Below are positions 31,389 through 39,889 of a stretch of DNA of 64,000 nt, in pieces. A program made the position numbers and the translations under genes. The stretch covers positions 516,474 through 580,473 of the forward strand of contig PMOL01000004.1 in the NCBI GenBank assembly GCA_003162415.1. The letters run 5' to 3'. Under the pieces are notes generated by a model that saw only the letters and a list, made by a program, of their open reading frames with translations, was not told the origin of the DNA and did no database searches. Each line of letters opens with the position of its first letter. The stretch's first letter is position 1. The DNA comes from Candidatus Dormiibacterota bacterium (GTDB lineage: Bacteria; Chloroflexota; Dormibacteria; Aeolococcales; Aeolococcaceae).

Positions 31389-32741
31389 TCAACGGTTGTG
31401 GAGCTGCTCGCGGATGGCGCGCACCTCACCCTGGAGGCGTACGTCCTCGCGCATGAGCTCGGTGATCTTTTCGATCGCATGCAACGCCGTGGTGTGGTCC
31501 CGGCCGCCGAACGCGCTCCCGATGACCGGGAGGGACGACTCGGTTTCCTCGCGAATCAGGTACATCGCGACCTGGCGGGGGAAGACGATGTTCTTGTCGC
31601 GTCGCTTGCCCTTCATCTCCTCGACCGAGATTGCGTAGTGCGCGGCGACCGCCAGCTGAATGGTCTCGATGCTCACCGGCGTCGAGTCCTGGACGGGGAT
31701 CACGTCGCGGAGAATCTGCTGAGCCGTCTCCAGGGTGATCTGCTGGCCGTTGATCGACGCGTGTGCGAGCACGCGGATCAGCGCGCCCTCGAGTTCGCGG
31801 ATGTTCTTCTGAATTCGATGGGCGATGAACGAGCACACCTCGTCCGGCACCAGCTTGCTGTAGGGGCCGAGCTTGGTGGTGAGGATTGCCAGGCGGGTCT
31901 CGAAGTCCGGCGGCTGGATGTCGGCCATCAGGCCGCCCTCGAACCGGCTCCGCAAACGGTCCTCGAGGGTGGGGATGTCCTTGGGCGGCCGGTCGCTGCT
32001 CACCACGATCTGCTTCTGGAATTCCTGCAACGCGTTGAACGTATGGAAGAACTCCTCACGGGTGTGGTCCTTGCCGGCCAGGAACTGGATGTCGTCGATG
32101 AGCAGGACGTCGACACCTCGGTAGCGCATCCGGAACTCGGCGGGCCGGTTTTCGACGATCGAGGCGACCATCTCGTTCATGAATTTCTCGGAGGTGACGT
32201 AGGCCACCTTCGCGTTTCGATGCGTCTCGCGGACCGCGTGACCGATGGCATGCATCAGATGGGTCTTGCCCAGACCCACGCCGCCGTAGAGAAAGAGCGG
32301 GTTGTACGCCTTGCCAGGCGCCTCGGCCACTGCGCGACACGCAGCGTGTGCGAACCGGCTCGAATTGCCGACCACGAACGTGCTGAAGGTGAATGCGGGG
32401 TTGAGCCGTGAATCGTTGGCACCGTCCTCGGGCTCGCTCACGTGCGCGTAGGTCGGATCCGGGACGTTGGGCGGCGCCTCCGGCGGTGGCGACCGTTCCG
32501 GGTCGACCGTGATGATGACCTCGCAGTCGCGACCGAGCACCCCCGATAGGGTCTCGCGGATCAGCGGGACGTAGCGCTCACTGACCCAGTCGCGGGCGAA
32601 CATGGTCGGCACACCCACGGTGAACGTGTGTCCGTCGGAGTCCACCAGGACGGCGTTGGCAAGCCATGCCTCATAGCCGGGGCGGACCACCTGGAATCGG
32701 AGCTCTTCCTGCGCAACCTGCCAGAGCTGTTGCGGATCCAT
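31389..32741 (-). CDS. dnaA: Chromosomal replication initiator protein DnaA
   Basis: A 450-aa AAA+ initiator. Domain I begins MDPQQLWQVAQEELRFQVV; a short Pro-rich domain II (about 88-115) follows; domain III has FTFSTFVVGNSSRFAHAA, Walker A LYGGVGLGKTHLMHAIGH, Walker B VLLIDDIQFLAGK and sensor regions (IVVSSDRPPKDIPTLEDRL, LRSRFEGGL); domain IV has VFPRQVAMYLIREETESSLP and GRDHTTALHAIEKI, the box-binding helix-turn-helix. ATG at 32741 starts at the first conserved residue. Upstream DnaA boxes suggest autoregulation. Confidence 0.96.
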   Translation of the reverse strand: MDPQQLWQVAQEELRFQVVRPGYEAWLANAVLVDSDGHTFTVGVPTMFARDWVSERYVPLIRETLSGVLGRDCEVIITVDPERSPPPEAPPNVPDPTYAHVSEPEDGANDSRLNPAFTFSTFVVGNSSRFAHAACRAVAEAPGKAYNPLFLYGGVGLGKTHLMHAIGHAVRETHRNAKVAYVTSEKFMNEMVASIVENRPAEFRMRYRGVDVLLIDDIQFLAGKDHTREEFFHTFNALQEFQKQIVVSSDRPPKDIPTLEDRLRSRFEGGLMADIQPPDFETRLAILTTKLGPYSKLVPDEVCSFIAHRIQKNIRELEGALIRVLAHASINGQQITLETAQQILRDVIPVQDSTPVSIETIQLAVAAHYAISVEEMKGKRRDKNIVFPRQVAMYLIREETESSLPVIGSAFGGRDHTTALHAIEKITELMREDVRLQGEVRAIREQLHNR

Positions 32742-32863
32742 GCTCGCAGTCGAATTCCCACTCTCCAGGACGGGCTCGGCCCGTGGCGCCTGGTCACCGA
32801 CGACTCCCACACCGGCTGTTCGATCCACTCGTTCCTCGCCTTGGCCTGCCGATTACAGCGCAG

Positions 32864-32894
32864 TTATCCACAGCTTGTGCACATCAGTGGATAA
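32864..32894. promoter_or_regulatory. Three DnaA boxes at 11-bp spacing
   Basis: TTATCCACA (32864-32872, perfect consensus), TTGTGCACA (32875-32883) and, on the opposite strand, TTATCCACT (32886-32894) begin exactly 11 bp apart, one helical turn. This phasing places bound DnaA protomers on one face of the DNA. They lie about 125-150 bp upstream of dnaA, fitting oriC function, dnaA autoregulation, or both. Confidence 0.75.
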
Positions 32895-33076
32895 ATGCAT
32901 GGCCGCTGGTGGCCGGGGGGCTTGGTGAGACGTGTGGAAATGCTTCCCGCTCCCGCTGCAGCCTGGGGAGTCTAACAATGCGCAGCCCCGGTCACAAGTG
33001 GAGCGAGCGCACCACGGTCCTGTGATCTCGCGACGGCAACTCCAGACCGATGAAGGGCGGTCGACCGCCGCCTTGG

Positions 33077-33082
33077 TATACT
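33077..33082 (+). promoter_or_regulatory. -10 element (TATACT) of the rpmH operon
   Basis: A near-perfect -10 hexamer about 74 nt upstream of the rpmH initiation codon. The -35 is not clear; the bases at 33053-33059 are weak matches. A transcript from here would have a leader of about 65 nt and include GGAGAG just ahead of the ATC start. Confidence 0.5.
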
Positions 33083-33143
33083 CGCGACGCAACCCCGTCG
33101 GGCTCAGCGGTGCCCAGAGCGCCCCCGACGCGATCAGTGTCTC

Positions 33144-33149
33144 GGAGAG
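33144..33149 (+). promoter_or_regulatory. Shine-Dalgarno GGAGAG before the rpmH ATC start
   Basis: GGAGAG is 6 nt upstream of the ATC at 33156, ideal ribosome-binding spacing. It is the main support for initiation at ATC rather than at an upstream or downstream codon. Confidence 0.6.
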
Positions 33150-33155
33150 ACGGCC

Positions 33156-33302
33156 ATCAAGCGGACGTACCAGCCCAAGAAGCGCTACCGGCGTAAGACG
33201 CATGGCTTTCGCATACGTATGGCGACGCCCGGCGGACGCCAAGTGCTCAAGGCACGCCGTCGGAAGGGCCGCAAGCGCCTGACTCCGGCTCCAACGCGAT
33301 GA
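33156..33302 (+). CDS. rpmH: 50S ribosomal protein L34, with ATC initiation codon
   Basis: A 48-aa ribosomal protein: (I/M)[18 protein letters not shown], then [20 protein letters not shown] and RLTPAPTR. The match to L34 is unambiguous, and the ATC occupies the invariant Met position of MKRTYQP. No ATG, GTG, TTG or CTG occurs in frame for at least 93 nt upstream (33063-33155). ATC is a rare but known bacterial initiator, so this is either a genuine AUC start (compare AUU in infC) or a base error. The stop overlaps the rnpA ATG (ATGA). It is first in the rpmH-rnpA-yidD-yidC-jag operon. Confidence 0.9.
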   Translation: MKRTYQPKKRYRRKTHGFRIRMATPGGRQVLKARRRKGRKRLTPAPTR

Positions 33303-33646
33303 ACCCGCGGCATCGCCTTTCCGGGCGACGCCGGATTGCGGCGGTGCGGGAGTCCGGGAGTGAGGCACGCTCGGGAGCGATTCGAGTCCGTGTTCTTCCC
33401 GGGGAGTCGACTGCGTCGCGAGTCGCCTTTGCGGTACCCGGCGCCACCGGCTCGGTGACGCGGAATCGCGCTCGTCGCCGGTTGCGTGCGGCGATCGCTC
33501 CGATCCTGATGGAGCACACTGGACTCGACATGGTCGTGAGCCTTCCCGGGCGCGCCACCGAGATGCCGTTCCCGACCCTGCGGTCGGCCCTCTCGACGGC
33601 GCTGACTGCGGCTGCCATATCGAGCAGCCAGGGAGTTCGTACGTGA
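33299..33646 (+). CDS. rnpA: Ribonuclease P protein component
   Basis: A 115-aa basic protein that assists the RNase P RNA in tRNA 5' maturation. The family signature is [19 protein letters not shown] (the RN-x-x-[KR]-R-x-[LI]-R motif) at about residue 51, preceded by strands with [11 protein letters not shown]. The N-terminus [20 protein letters not shown] is short of the usual F-x-x-[VL] start. It overlaps rpmH by 4 nt and yidD by 4 nt (GTGA). It is a divergent member, but the gene order makes the assignment firm. Confidence 0.88.
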   Translation: MNPRHRLSGRRRIAAVRESGSEARSGAIRVRVLPGESTASRVAFAVPGATGSVTRNRARRRLRAAIAPILMEHTGLDMVVSLPGRATEMPFPTLRSALSTALTAAAISSSQGVRT

Positions 33647-33927
33647 GACGCGCCAGCCTGGTGTTCATCCGGATCTACCAGGTGACCATCGGCCCGCTCT
33701 TCGGGATGATGAGCTCCTGCCGGTACGAGCCCACGTGCTCGCACTATGGCTACGAGGCGATTCAGCGTTTCGGCGCCCGCCGCGGGTGGTGGCTCGCCGT
33801 GCGTCGTATCGCGCGCTGCCATCCCTTCCACGAGGGTGGTATTGATCCGGTGCCCGAGACGTACATCAGCTGGCGCGCGGCGCGGCGGGTTCATCGCGAA
33901 GCGACCCAGCACGGGAGTGCAGCATGA
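33643..33927 (+). CDS. yidD: Membrane protein insertion efficiency factor YidD
   Basis: A 94-aa protein with the Haemolytic/YidD motif: [59 protein letters not shown]. The conserved Cys-x-Tyr-x-Pro-Thr-Cys-Ser core is intact. It acts at the inner face of the membrane with YidC. GTG start overlaps rnpA; its stop overlaps the yidC ATG. Confidence 0.93.
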   Translation: MRRASLVFIRIYQVTIGPLFGMMSSCRYEPTCSHYGYEAIQRFGARRGWWLAVRRIARCHPFHEGGIDPVPETYISWRAARRVHREATQHGSAA

Positions 33928-35003
33928 TCGCCGCAGCCACGACCACCACGTCGTCGGGGTTCAACCCGCTTTCGATCTTCGGGATCCTGCAGGTCCCGTT
34001 CAGCTGGGTGCTGCGAGAGCTGGTCACGTTCTTCACCGGTCTGGGGCCACTCCGGGCGATCGGCGCCTTCGGGCTTGCGGTGATCGTCCTCACGATCGGC
34101 ATCCGCGCGGTGCTCTTCCCGATCTTCGGCTGGCAGCTACGGACGTCACGACGCATCCAGGCGGAGCAGCGGCTGGTCGCGCCCCAGCTGCAGGAGCTGC
34201 GCAAGAAATACAAGAAAGAGCCACAACGACTGAGCCAGGAGATGAACGCGCTCTACAAGGAGCACGGCATCAGTCCCTTCTCCAGCCTCACCGGTTGCAT
34301 CCCCGCGCTGGTGCAGATGCCCGTGCTGATCGGGCTCTACCAGTCGATCAGGACGGTGACCGGTACTCTGGCCGCTGCGGACAAGCATTTTCTCTGGATC
34401 CCCGACGTGACCCAGTCCGCACAGGCGGCATGCTGCAACGGCCATAACGGTCTCGCGGGTCTGCTCACGCAACCGCAGCTGCTGATCCTTCCCATCATCG
34501 CCGGCGCGTTCACCTTCGCTCAGTCGCGAATGATGATGCCCCCGTCGAGGCCAGATATGTCCGACCAGGAACGGTCGATGCAGGGCGTCACCAAGCAGAT
34601 GTCGTTCATCTTCCCGGTGATGATCTTCGTGTTCAGCTTCCTGTTCCCGCAGGGGCTGGCCATCTACTGGGCAACGGGCACGATGTTCATGGTCGCGCAG
34701 CAGTACCACCTGCTGGGATGGAACGGCCTGGTGGTTCCTTCGTGGTTCCCCGGCGCCAACCGCGTGACCGCTCTGACGATTCCCCGAACGCCGGTCAAGA
34801 CCGGTGCGGGCTCGGGCAAGACGACGGTTGTCGTCACACCTGGCAAGAAGTCGACGGCCCGGAGCAACGGCGCGAGGCTGGCGAGCGCCAACGGCGCCAA
34901 GCCGGATGCCGCCGAGGAACAGCCACCGGTCCGGTCGCCGAGCGCGACTGGGCGAACGCTCGCGCGACCCAATAGGCCGAACAGACGGAGGCGGCGGCGC
35001 TGA
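33924..35003 (+). CDS. yidC: Membrane protein insertase YidC/Oxa1 family
   Basis: A 359-aa insertase of the short Gram-positive (Oxa1-like) type without the large periplasmic domain. [20 protein letters not shown] is TM1, followed by the cytoplasmic hairpin [20 protein letters not shown] and [22 protein letters not shown]2 [18 protein letters not shown], and later helices [39 protein letters not shown] and [16 protein letters not shown]. The conserved groove Arg (IGIRAVLFP) is present. The 80-residue C-terminal tail is Ser/Ala/Lys-rich and ends with six Arg, suiting ribosome contact. ATGA overlap with yidD. Confidence 0.93.
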   Translation: MIAAATTTTSSGFNPLSIFGILQVPFSWVLRELVTFFTGLGPLRAIGAFGLAVIVLTIGIRAVLFPIFGWQLRTSRRIQAEQRLVAPQLQELRKKYKKEPQRLSQEMNALYKEHGISPFSSLTGCIPALVQMPVLIGLYQSIRTVTGTLAAADKHFLWIPDVTQSAQAACCNGHNGLAGLLTQPQLLILPIIAGAFTFAQSRMMMPPSRPDMSDQERSMQGVTKQMSFIFPVMIFVFSFLFPQGLAIYWATGTMFMVAQQYHLLGWNGLVVPSWFPGANRVTALTIPRTPVKTGAGSGKTTVVVTPGKKSTARSNGARLASANGAKPDAAEEQPPVRSPSATGRTLARPNRPNRRRRRR

Positions 35004-35023
35004 GCGCGGGCGCCGAGGGAGAA

Positions 35024-35782
35024 GTGGTGAGCGAGAGCAGGGTTACCGAGGTCGAAGCGCAGACCGAGGATGGAGTCGAGGCGCGCGGGTCGACCATCGA
35101 GGAGGCTGTCAGCGTCGCGCTCGGTCAGCTCGGGGCCAACCGCGAGCAGGTCGAGGTGCAGGTGCTGTCACCGGAGAGCCGCGCGCTCCCGGGTGAGCGT
35201 CTGTCCACCGGCGAGCGACGCGTGCGCGTGTACCGGATCGACGATCACGCCGCCAACGCGCGGGCGCTTCTCGAGGAGCTGCTGACCCGAATGGAGGTGC
35301 CATGCCGGGTCAGCGTTCGACGCGGAACCGGAACGGTCACGTCCTCGTCGGGCGGGCCCGTAATCCTCGACATCGCGGGCGACGACCTCGGCCTCCTCAT
35401 CGGGTGGCGCGGCGAGACGCTGCGCTCGCTGCAGACCGCGCTCAACCTCATGCTCGGCGAGGAGGGCGTGGAGACCCGCCGGGTCATCCTCGACGTCGAG
35501 CGCTACCGGGCCCGCCGCGAAGACCAGGTCCGCGAGCTGGCCCAACGCCTTGCGCTGCGCGTCAAGCGCACCGGCGAGCCGTACACCCTTGACCCCATGC
35601 ACGCGTATGAGCGCCGCGTCATTCACATGACCCTCGCCGACGATCCCGACGTGACCACTGAGAGCACCGGCAGGGAGCCGGCGCGACGCGTGGTCATCAA
35701 TCCGACCGGTCCTGCCCAGGGTGGCCCGCCGGAGCGCTTCGAAGGAGCCCGTCCGGGCCGGTCGTCCGGGCGGCCCTACTGA
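35024..35782 (+). CDS. jag: Jag/KhpB family RNA-binding protein
   Basis: A 252-aa RNA-binding protein with Jag_N (GSTIEEAVSVALGQLGANRE and VQVLSPESR), a KH domain (LLIGWRGETLRSLQTALN) and an R3H domain (RVILDVERYRARREDQVREL, TLDPMHAYERRVIHMTLAD). In related bacteria KhpB acts with KhpA and influences cell-wall growth and mRNA levels. The GxxG loop reads GWRG, with Trp where Lys or Arg is usual. Two adjacent GTG codons (35024, 35027) follow GAGGGAGAA. Its TGA overlaps the probable CTG start of the M16 protease. Length is normal. Confidence 0.9.
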   Translation: MVSESRVTEVEAQTEDGVEARGSTIEEAVSVALGQLGANREQVEVQVLSPESRALPGERLSTGERRVRVYRIDDHAANARALLEELLTRMEVPCRVSVRRGTGTVTSSSGGPVILDIAGDDLGLLIGWRGETLRSLQTALNLMLGEEGVETRRVILDVERYRARREDQVRELAQRLALRVKRTGEPYTLDPMHAYERRVIHMTLADDPDVTTESTGREPARRVVINPTGPAQGGPPERFEGARPGRSSGRPY

Positions 35783-37053
35783 CCGAATTCGGCGTCACGT
35801 CACTGTCCGGGGGGACGAGGCTCACTGCCGTCCCGCTGCCCGGCCGTGCCTCGGTGGCGATTGCCTTCATGGTCGGCGTCGGGTCGCGCTACGAGTCCGA
35901 GGCAGAGAGCGGGATCAGCCACTTCGTCGAGCACATGGTGTTCAAGGGCGGCCGTCGGTTTCCGACCGCGCGCGACGTCAGTGAGGCCATCGAGGGAGTC
36001 GGCGGAGTGCTCAACGCGGCGACCGATCGCGAGGCCACAGTCTTCTGGACGCGCGTGCCGATTGCGAAGCTCGGTCTGGCCGTGTCGGTTCTCAGCGACA
36101 TGCTGCTCAGCCCCGCCCTCGACCCCGAGGAGGTCGTCAAGGAACGCCAGGTGGTGATCGAAGAGCTGCGCATGTACCAAGACAATCCTCAGGACTATGT
36201 GCAGATCGCCTTCGATGCACTGATGTGGCCCGATCACCCGCTCGGCTGGGATGTCGCGGGGCGCGAGGAGACTGTCCTGTCCTTCACCGCCGAGGACTGC
36301 CGGCGTCACCTCGAGACGCACATGCTCCCGTCGACGCTGGTGATCAGCATCGCCGGCGGTTTCGAGACCGAGGCCGCCATTGCGGAGATCGACGAAGCAA
36401 TCGGCCCTTGGGCGGACCGACGCCGCGGGGTTCCCGGGCCGCCGGCTCCTGCAACGCCTCCTTCCGGGCCGCCGCTCCGCGTCATCCGGCGGAGCGCCGA
36501 GCAGGCCAACATCCTGGTCGGGGCGCGCGCTCCGTCGTACAACGACCCCGATCGCCATATCGCCGAAATTCTCAATGTGATCCTCGGCGAGGGCATGTCG
36601 AGCCGGCTTTTCCTCGAGCTCCGCGAGCACCGTGGGCTGGTCTACGACGTGCACTCGTTCATGAGCCGCATGGCCGACACCGGTGTGCTCGGCATCGGCC
36701 TGGCATGCGAGCCGCGCCAGGCGGCGACGGCGCTCCAGGCGGCGGTGGTCGAGCTGCGCAAGCTCGCCGAGGAACCGGTCGGTGACGCGGAGCTGACCAA
36801 GGCCCGCGAATACGCGAAGGGCCGCCTCCTGCTCCAGCTCGAAGGCACGTCGGCCCTCTGCGAGTACGCCGGTCAGCAACTCCTGCTCCAGGGGAAGATC
36901 GTCGAGCCCGATGAGCTGGTGGCGCGCCTTGAATCGGTCGATGCCGTGCAGGTCAGCGAGCTTGCGTCGCGATTGCTCAGTGCCGGTCTGCGAGCCGCGG
37001 TGGTCGGACCGTTCCGCAGTGAGACGCGCTTCGAGAAGGCGATCGCGGTCTGA
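35779..37053 (+). CDS. M16 family zinc peptidase, probable CTG start
   Basis: A 424-aa peptidase of the pitrilysin/mitochondrial-processing type. The inverted zinc motif HFVEH (residues about 52-56) with the downstream Glu in [16 protein letters not shown] is complete, followed by the second M16 half with [20 protein letters not shown] and [23 protein letters not shown]. The N-terminus must include [16 protein letters not shown], but from the stop at 35659 to the conserved region there is no ATG, GTG or TTG before GTG 35842, which would remove the first strand. CTG at 35779 overlaps the jag stop as CTGA, parallel to the ATGA/GTGA junctions elsewhere. The substrate is unknown. Confidence 0.8.
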   Translation: MTEFGVTSLSGGTRLTAVPLPGRASVAIAFMVGVGSRYESEAESGISHFVEHMVFKGGRRFPTARDVSEAIEGVGGVLNAATDREATVFWTRVPIAKLGLAVSVLSDMLLSPALDPEEVVKERQVVIEELRMYQDNPQDYVQIAFDALMWPDHPLGWDVAGREETVLSFTAEDCRRHLETHMLPSTLVISIAGGFETEAAIAEIDEAIGPWADRRRGVPGPPAPATPPSGPPLRVIRRSAEQANILVGARAPSYNDPDRHIAEILNVILGEGMSSRLFLELREHRGLVYDVHSFMSRMADTGVLGIGLACEPRQAATALQAAVVELRKLAEEPVGDAELTKAREYAKGRLLLQLEGTSALCEYAGQQLLLQGKIVEPDELVARLESVDAVQVSELASRLLSAGLRAAVVGPFRSETRFEKAIAV

Positions 37054-37078
37054 TGTCGGCCTGTCAGACTTTCGCGCC

Positions 37079-37534
37079 GTGAGCGTGGAACGAACTCTCG
37101 TCCTGGTCAAGCCTGACGGCGTGCAGCGCCGTCTCATCGGCGAGGTGATCGGCCGTTTAGAGCGCCGAGGACTCCACCTCGTCGCGCTCAAGCTGCTGCT
37201 CATCGATCGCGACCTCGCCGAACGTCACTACGCGGAGCATCAGGGCAAGCCGTTCTTCGCGGGTCTCGTCGACTTCATCACCTCGGCGCCGGTGGTGGCC
37301 ATGGTGTGGGAAGGTGACGACGCGGTCGCGCAGGTGCGCTCCATGATGGGCGCCACCAACCCCTCGGCGGCCGCCCCCGGAAGCATCCGCGGCGACCTTG
37401 CAGTCAGCATTGGCAATAACGTGGTGCACGGCAGCGACTCGCCCGGTCGGGGTGCGGAGGAGGTCGCGCTCTTCTTTCAACCCGCCGAGCTCGTCGAGTG
37501 GAGCGGCGTCGACGGCCCGTGGGTGCACGGCTGA
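37079..37534 (+). CDS. ndk: Nucleoside diphosphate kinase
   Basis: A 151-aa enzyme that equalises NTP/dNTP pools. [20 protein letters not shown] at the N-terminus, [40 protein letters not shown] and the active-site His in [20 protein letters not shown] are intact. GTG at 37079 or GTG 37085 (immediately before ERTL) could be the start. It lies 25 nt after the M16 gene and converges on the flavin hydroxylase gene. Confidence 0.95.
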   Translation: MSVERTLVLVKPDGVQRRLIGEVIGRLERRGLHLVALKLLLIDRDLAERHYAEHQGKPFFAGLVDFITSAPVVAMVWEGDDAVAQVRSMMGATNPSAAAPGSIRGDLAVSIGNNVVHGSDSPGRGAEEVALFFQPAELVEWSGVDGPWVHG

Positions 37535-37543
37535 TAACGGCCG

Positions 37544-38992
37544 CTACAGCACCTCGTTGCCGAACCATGTGGTGAGCGCCTCGCGCAGTCCCGCGTCAGT
37601 GCCATCGCCAACCCAGGCGACGTGTCCATCGGGACGCACCAATACGGCGGTCGGTGCACCGACCTCGCCGAGTACCGGAAGTTCCCAGGTGCCGGCATAC
37701 GAGGCATCGACGAGCTGAACTCTGTCGGCCCAGGGTGCGATGTCGAGGCCACCGGCGTCACCGAGGTTGAGCAGCACCGGCTTGGCGTCGTGCAACAACG
37801 AGAACACTCGCACGGTGCCATCCGCAGTCGCCAGATCCATGTCGGGCATGCGGCGCCCCAACAGCGGATGTCCCTCACCGAGGTCATACGCAACGTCGAG
37901 GCCCGCGATCATGGCGGCGATGTGCTTGCGCGGCTCGTCCATGCGCAGCAGCTCGATCACCGTGTCGCGCAGCGCAACGGACCGGGCGTCCGTTGCGCCG
38001 AGCGCCCTCTGCGCCATGGTGTTCCGCAGCACCCGCGCACCCACCGGGTGGCGTTCGGCCTGATACGTGTCGAGGAGGCTCACCGGTGATGTTCCGCTGA
38101 CCACCTGGGCCAGCTTCCAGCCCAGGTTGACCGCATCCTGCACGCCAATGTTCAACCCCTGGCCTCCCATCGGGGCGTGCACATGGGCCGCGTCGCCCGC
38201 AACCAGCACGCGCCCGCTGCGATAGGCCACCGCCTGACGTGTCATGTCGGTAAAGCGAGAGATAAAGCGCGCGCTGTGCGCCCCGTAGTCCGTTCCGTCG
38301 ACGCGGACGAGCGCTGCGCGGAGATCCTCCAGAGTGGGGTCATCGGTGCGGTTCGGCTCGGGTTCGATCAGGGTGACGCCCACGCGTCCCTCCTCGGCTG
38401 GGCCGATGCCACCACCGCCACGCAGGCCGAATTCCGGCACCTCCTCCATCTCGACCTCGGCAATGATCCAGCACGTTGTCGGATCCCAGCCCGCGAAATC
38501 GATGCCGGCCGCCTTGCGCACAACGCTGCGGCCCCCGTCGCAACCAATCAGAAATTTCGCCCCCACCGATGTGCCGTCGGACAGCGCGACGTCAACGCCG
38601 CTGTCGTCCTGCGTGAAACCCGTCACCTCGCGGTCGCGCAGGATGGGAATACCCAGCTCCTCGATCCAGCCCGCCATGATGCGCTCGAAGTGGCTCTGCA
38701 GCAGCGCCATCCCGTAGTTGTGGCGGGTGGGGAAATCGCTGATGTCCATCGGCACGCCGGCGAATGCCTGCACCTGCATCGTCTTTCCCTCGGCGAGAAA
38801 CCGATCAACGACGCCACGCTGATCGAGCACTTCGATCGTGCGGGAGTGCAGACCTCGCGAGCGGGGGCTTTCCAGCTGGAAGCTGGCGCGTCGCTCGACG
38901 ATGACCACGTCGGTCCCCGCCAACGTCAGCTCTGCCGCCAGCATCATCCCCGTCGGACCGCCTCCGGCGATCACCACCGCGTGGTCGGCCAT
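37544..38992 (-). CDS. FAD-dependent aromatic hydroxylase (PheA/TfdB type)
   Basis: A 482-aa class A flavoprotein monooxygenase. The N-terminal Rossmann motif VVIAGGGPTGMMLAAELTLA binds FAD; LIGCDGGRSVVRKAAGI is the DG fingerprint, and VAGDAAHVHAPMGGQGLNIG is the GD ribityl-binding motif. The C-terminal 100 residues form the thioredoxin-like domain seen in polyketide and phenol hydroxylases (VRVFSLLHDAKPVLLNLGD), without a CxxC. It would hydroxylate an aromatic substrate with NAD(P)H. ATG 38992 has GAGGAG 7 nt upstream. No biosynthetic genes flank it, so the role (catabolism, detoxification, antibiotic modification) is open. Confidence 0.87.
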   Translation of the reverse strand: MADHAVVIAGGGPTGMMLAAELTLAGTDVVIVERRASFQLESPRSRGLHSRTIEVLDQRGVVDRFLAEGKTMQVQAFAGVPMDISDFPTRHNYGMALLQSHFERIMAGWIEELGIPILRDREVTGFTQDDSGVDVALSDGTSVGAKFLIGCDGGRSVVRKAAGIDFAGWDPTTCWIIAEVEMEEVPEFGLRGGGGIGPAEEGRVGVTLIEPEPNRTDDPTLEDLRAALVRVDGTDYGAHSARFISRFTDMTRQAVAYRSGRVLVAGDAAHVHAPMGGQGLNIGVQDAVNLGWKLAQVVSGTSPVSLLDTYQAERHPVGARVLRNTMAQRALGATDARSVALRDTVIELLRMDEPRKHIAAMIAGLDVAYDLGEGHPLLGRRMPDMDLATADGTVRVFSLLHDAKPVLLNLGDAGGLDIAPWADRVQLVDASYAGTWELPVLGEVGAPTAVLVRPDGHVAWVGDGTDAGLREALTTWFGNEVL

Positions 38993-39036
38993 ACGTCACT
39001 CCTCGTTTCCCAGCCAGGGACGACGTTTCCCGGCTC

Positions 39037-39816
39037 CTAGTCGAGAGGATCGGTGCTCAGATACTCGGTGTGCGCCGCGGCCGGCCTGCGCATCCTTCGG
39101 CGCCGCCAGCGCCAGGCTTCGAATGCGGCGATGCCGAGGGCCGGAACCGCCAGCGCGGTGCTGGTCACCGGCTCCAGGGTGGGCCCCGTGCCGAGACTGC
39201 CGAAATGATCGATCGGCCAGATGCGCAGGATCGCCTTGGCGAGGATGTTCTTGCGCGGGACCAGGCCGAAGACCCGCGAGTCGCTCGAGAAGTTGCGGTT
39301 GTCGCCCATCACGAAGTACTCGCCGGACGGGATGGTGACGGGTTGCGGCGCCGATGAGGCCATGCCGGTCGACGTGCAGCAGAAGTTGAGCGTCGTCCAC
39401 GGCTCCGGGAGGTAGGGCTCCTTCAGGACCTGGAACGGGCCTTTGCCGTCCGGCTTGATGAGCACCTCGGTCGGGTTGTGATGGCCGTTGATCTCGAGGA
39501 CATCGCCGGGTAGTCCGATCACCCGCTTGATGAAGTCCTGCGTGGGATCTGTCGGCGGGATGAGGATCACGATGTCACCGCGCGCCGGGTTGGCGCCGAA
39601 GTCGTAGGAGATCTTGCTGGCCAGGAGCAGATCCTGATTCTGCAATGTCCCCACCATGCTCTCGCCGTCAACGCGCACGGTCTGTAGAGCGAACGCGATC
39701 GCCACATACAGGATGACCGCGATCAGGAGCACCTCGATGGTGTCTCGGACCCATGATCCTCGCCACCAGGGACTGTGCGTGCTCGTCGCTTCCGGGGGTG
39801 GGAGTACCTGAGCCAC
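39037..39816 (-). CDS. lepB: Signal peptidase I with extra C-terminal helix
   Basis: A 259-aa leader peptidase. One N-terminal membrane helix (IEVLLIAVILYVAIAFALQT) precedes the catalytic Ser in VDGESMVGTL (about residue 53) and the general-base Lys in FIKRVIGLPGDVLEI (about residue 95). GEYFVMGDNRNFSSDSRVFG and the box E region are present. A second hydrophobic segment (VTSTALAVPALGIAAF) and a basic tail (RWRRRRMRRP) follow. GTG start at 39816 with CATAAT ending 8 nt upstream, another possible leaderless gene. It is isolated from other secretion genes. Confidence 0.92.
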   Translation of the reverse strand: MAQVLPPPEATSTHSPWWRGSWVRDTIEVLLIAVILYVAIAFALQTVRVDGESMVGTLQNQDLLLASKISYDFGANPARGDIVILIPPTDPTQDFIKRVIGLPGDVLEINGHHNPTEVLIKPDGKGPFQVLKEPYLPEPWTTLNFCCTSTGMASSAPQPVTIPSGEYFVMGDNRNFSSDSRVFGLVPRKNILAKAILRIWPIDHFGSLGTGPTLEPVTSTALAVPALGIAAFEAWRWRRRRMRRPAAAHTEYLSTDPLD

Positions 39817-39889
39817 TCGGGCCGATTATGAGGGGACGGGCCGGTGGCACCACGTCGGTGGCCGGGATGCACTGCTCCATCATGGGAAC

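Larger units (their letters stand above)
32742..33155. other. dnaA-rpmH divergent intergenic region, probable oriC/regulatory region
   Basis: 414 nt between the divergent dnaA and rpmH starts. It contains the three phased DnaA boxes (32864-32894), a further TGTGGAAA half-match at 32933-32940, a minus-strand TGTAAT (about 32852-32857) that could be the dnaA -10, and the rpmH -10 TATACT at 33077-33082. The rest has no gene that I can support on either strand. Confidence 0.6.

Noticed and set aside
32853-33668. 271-codon minus-strand frame across the dnaA-rpmH region and rnpA
   Set aside because: It is antisense to rpmH and rnpA and crosses the DnaA-box region. The translation is Ser/Arg/Pro-rich without domains.
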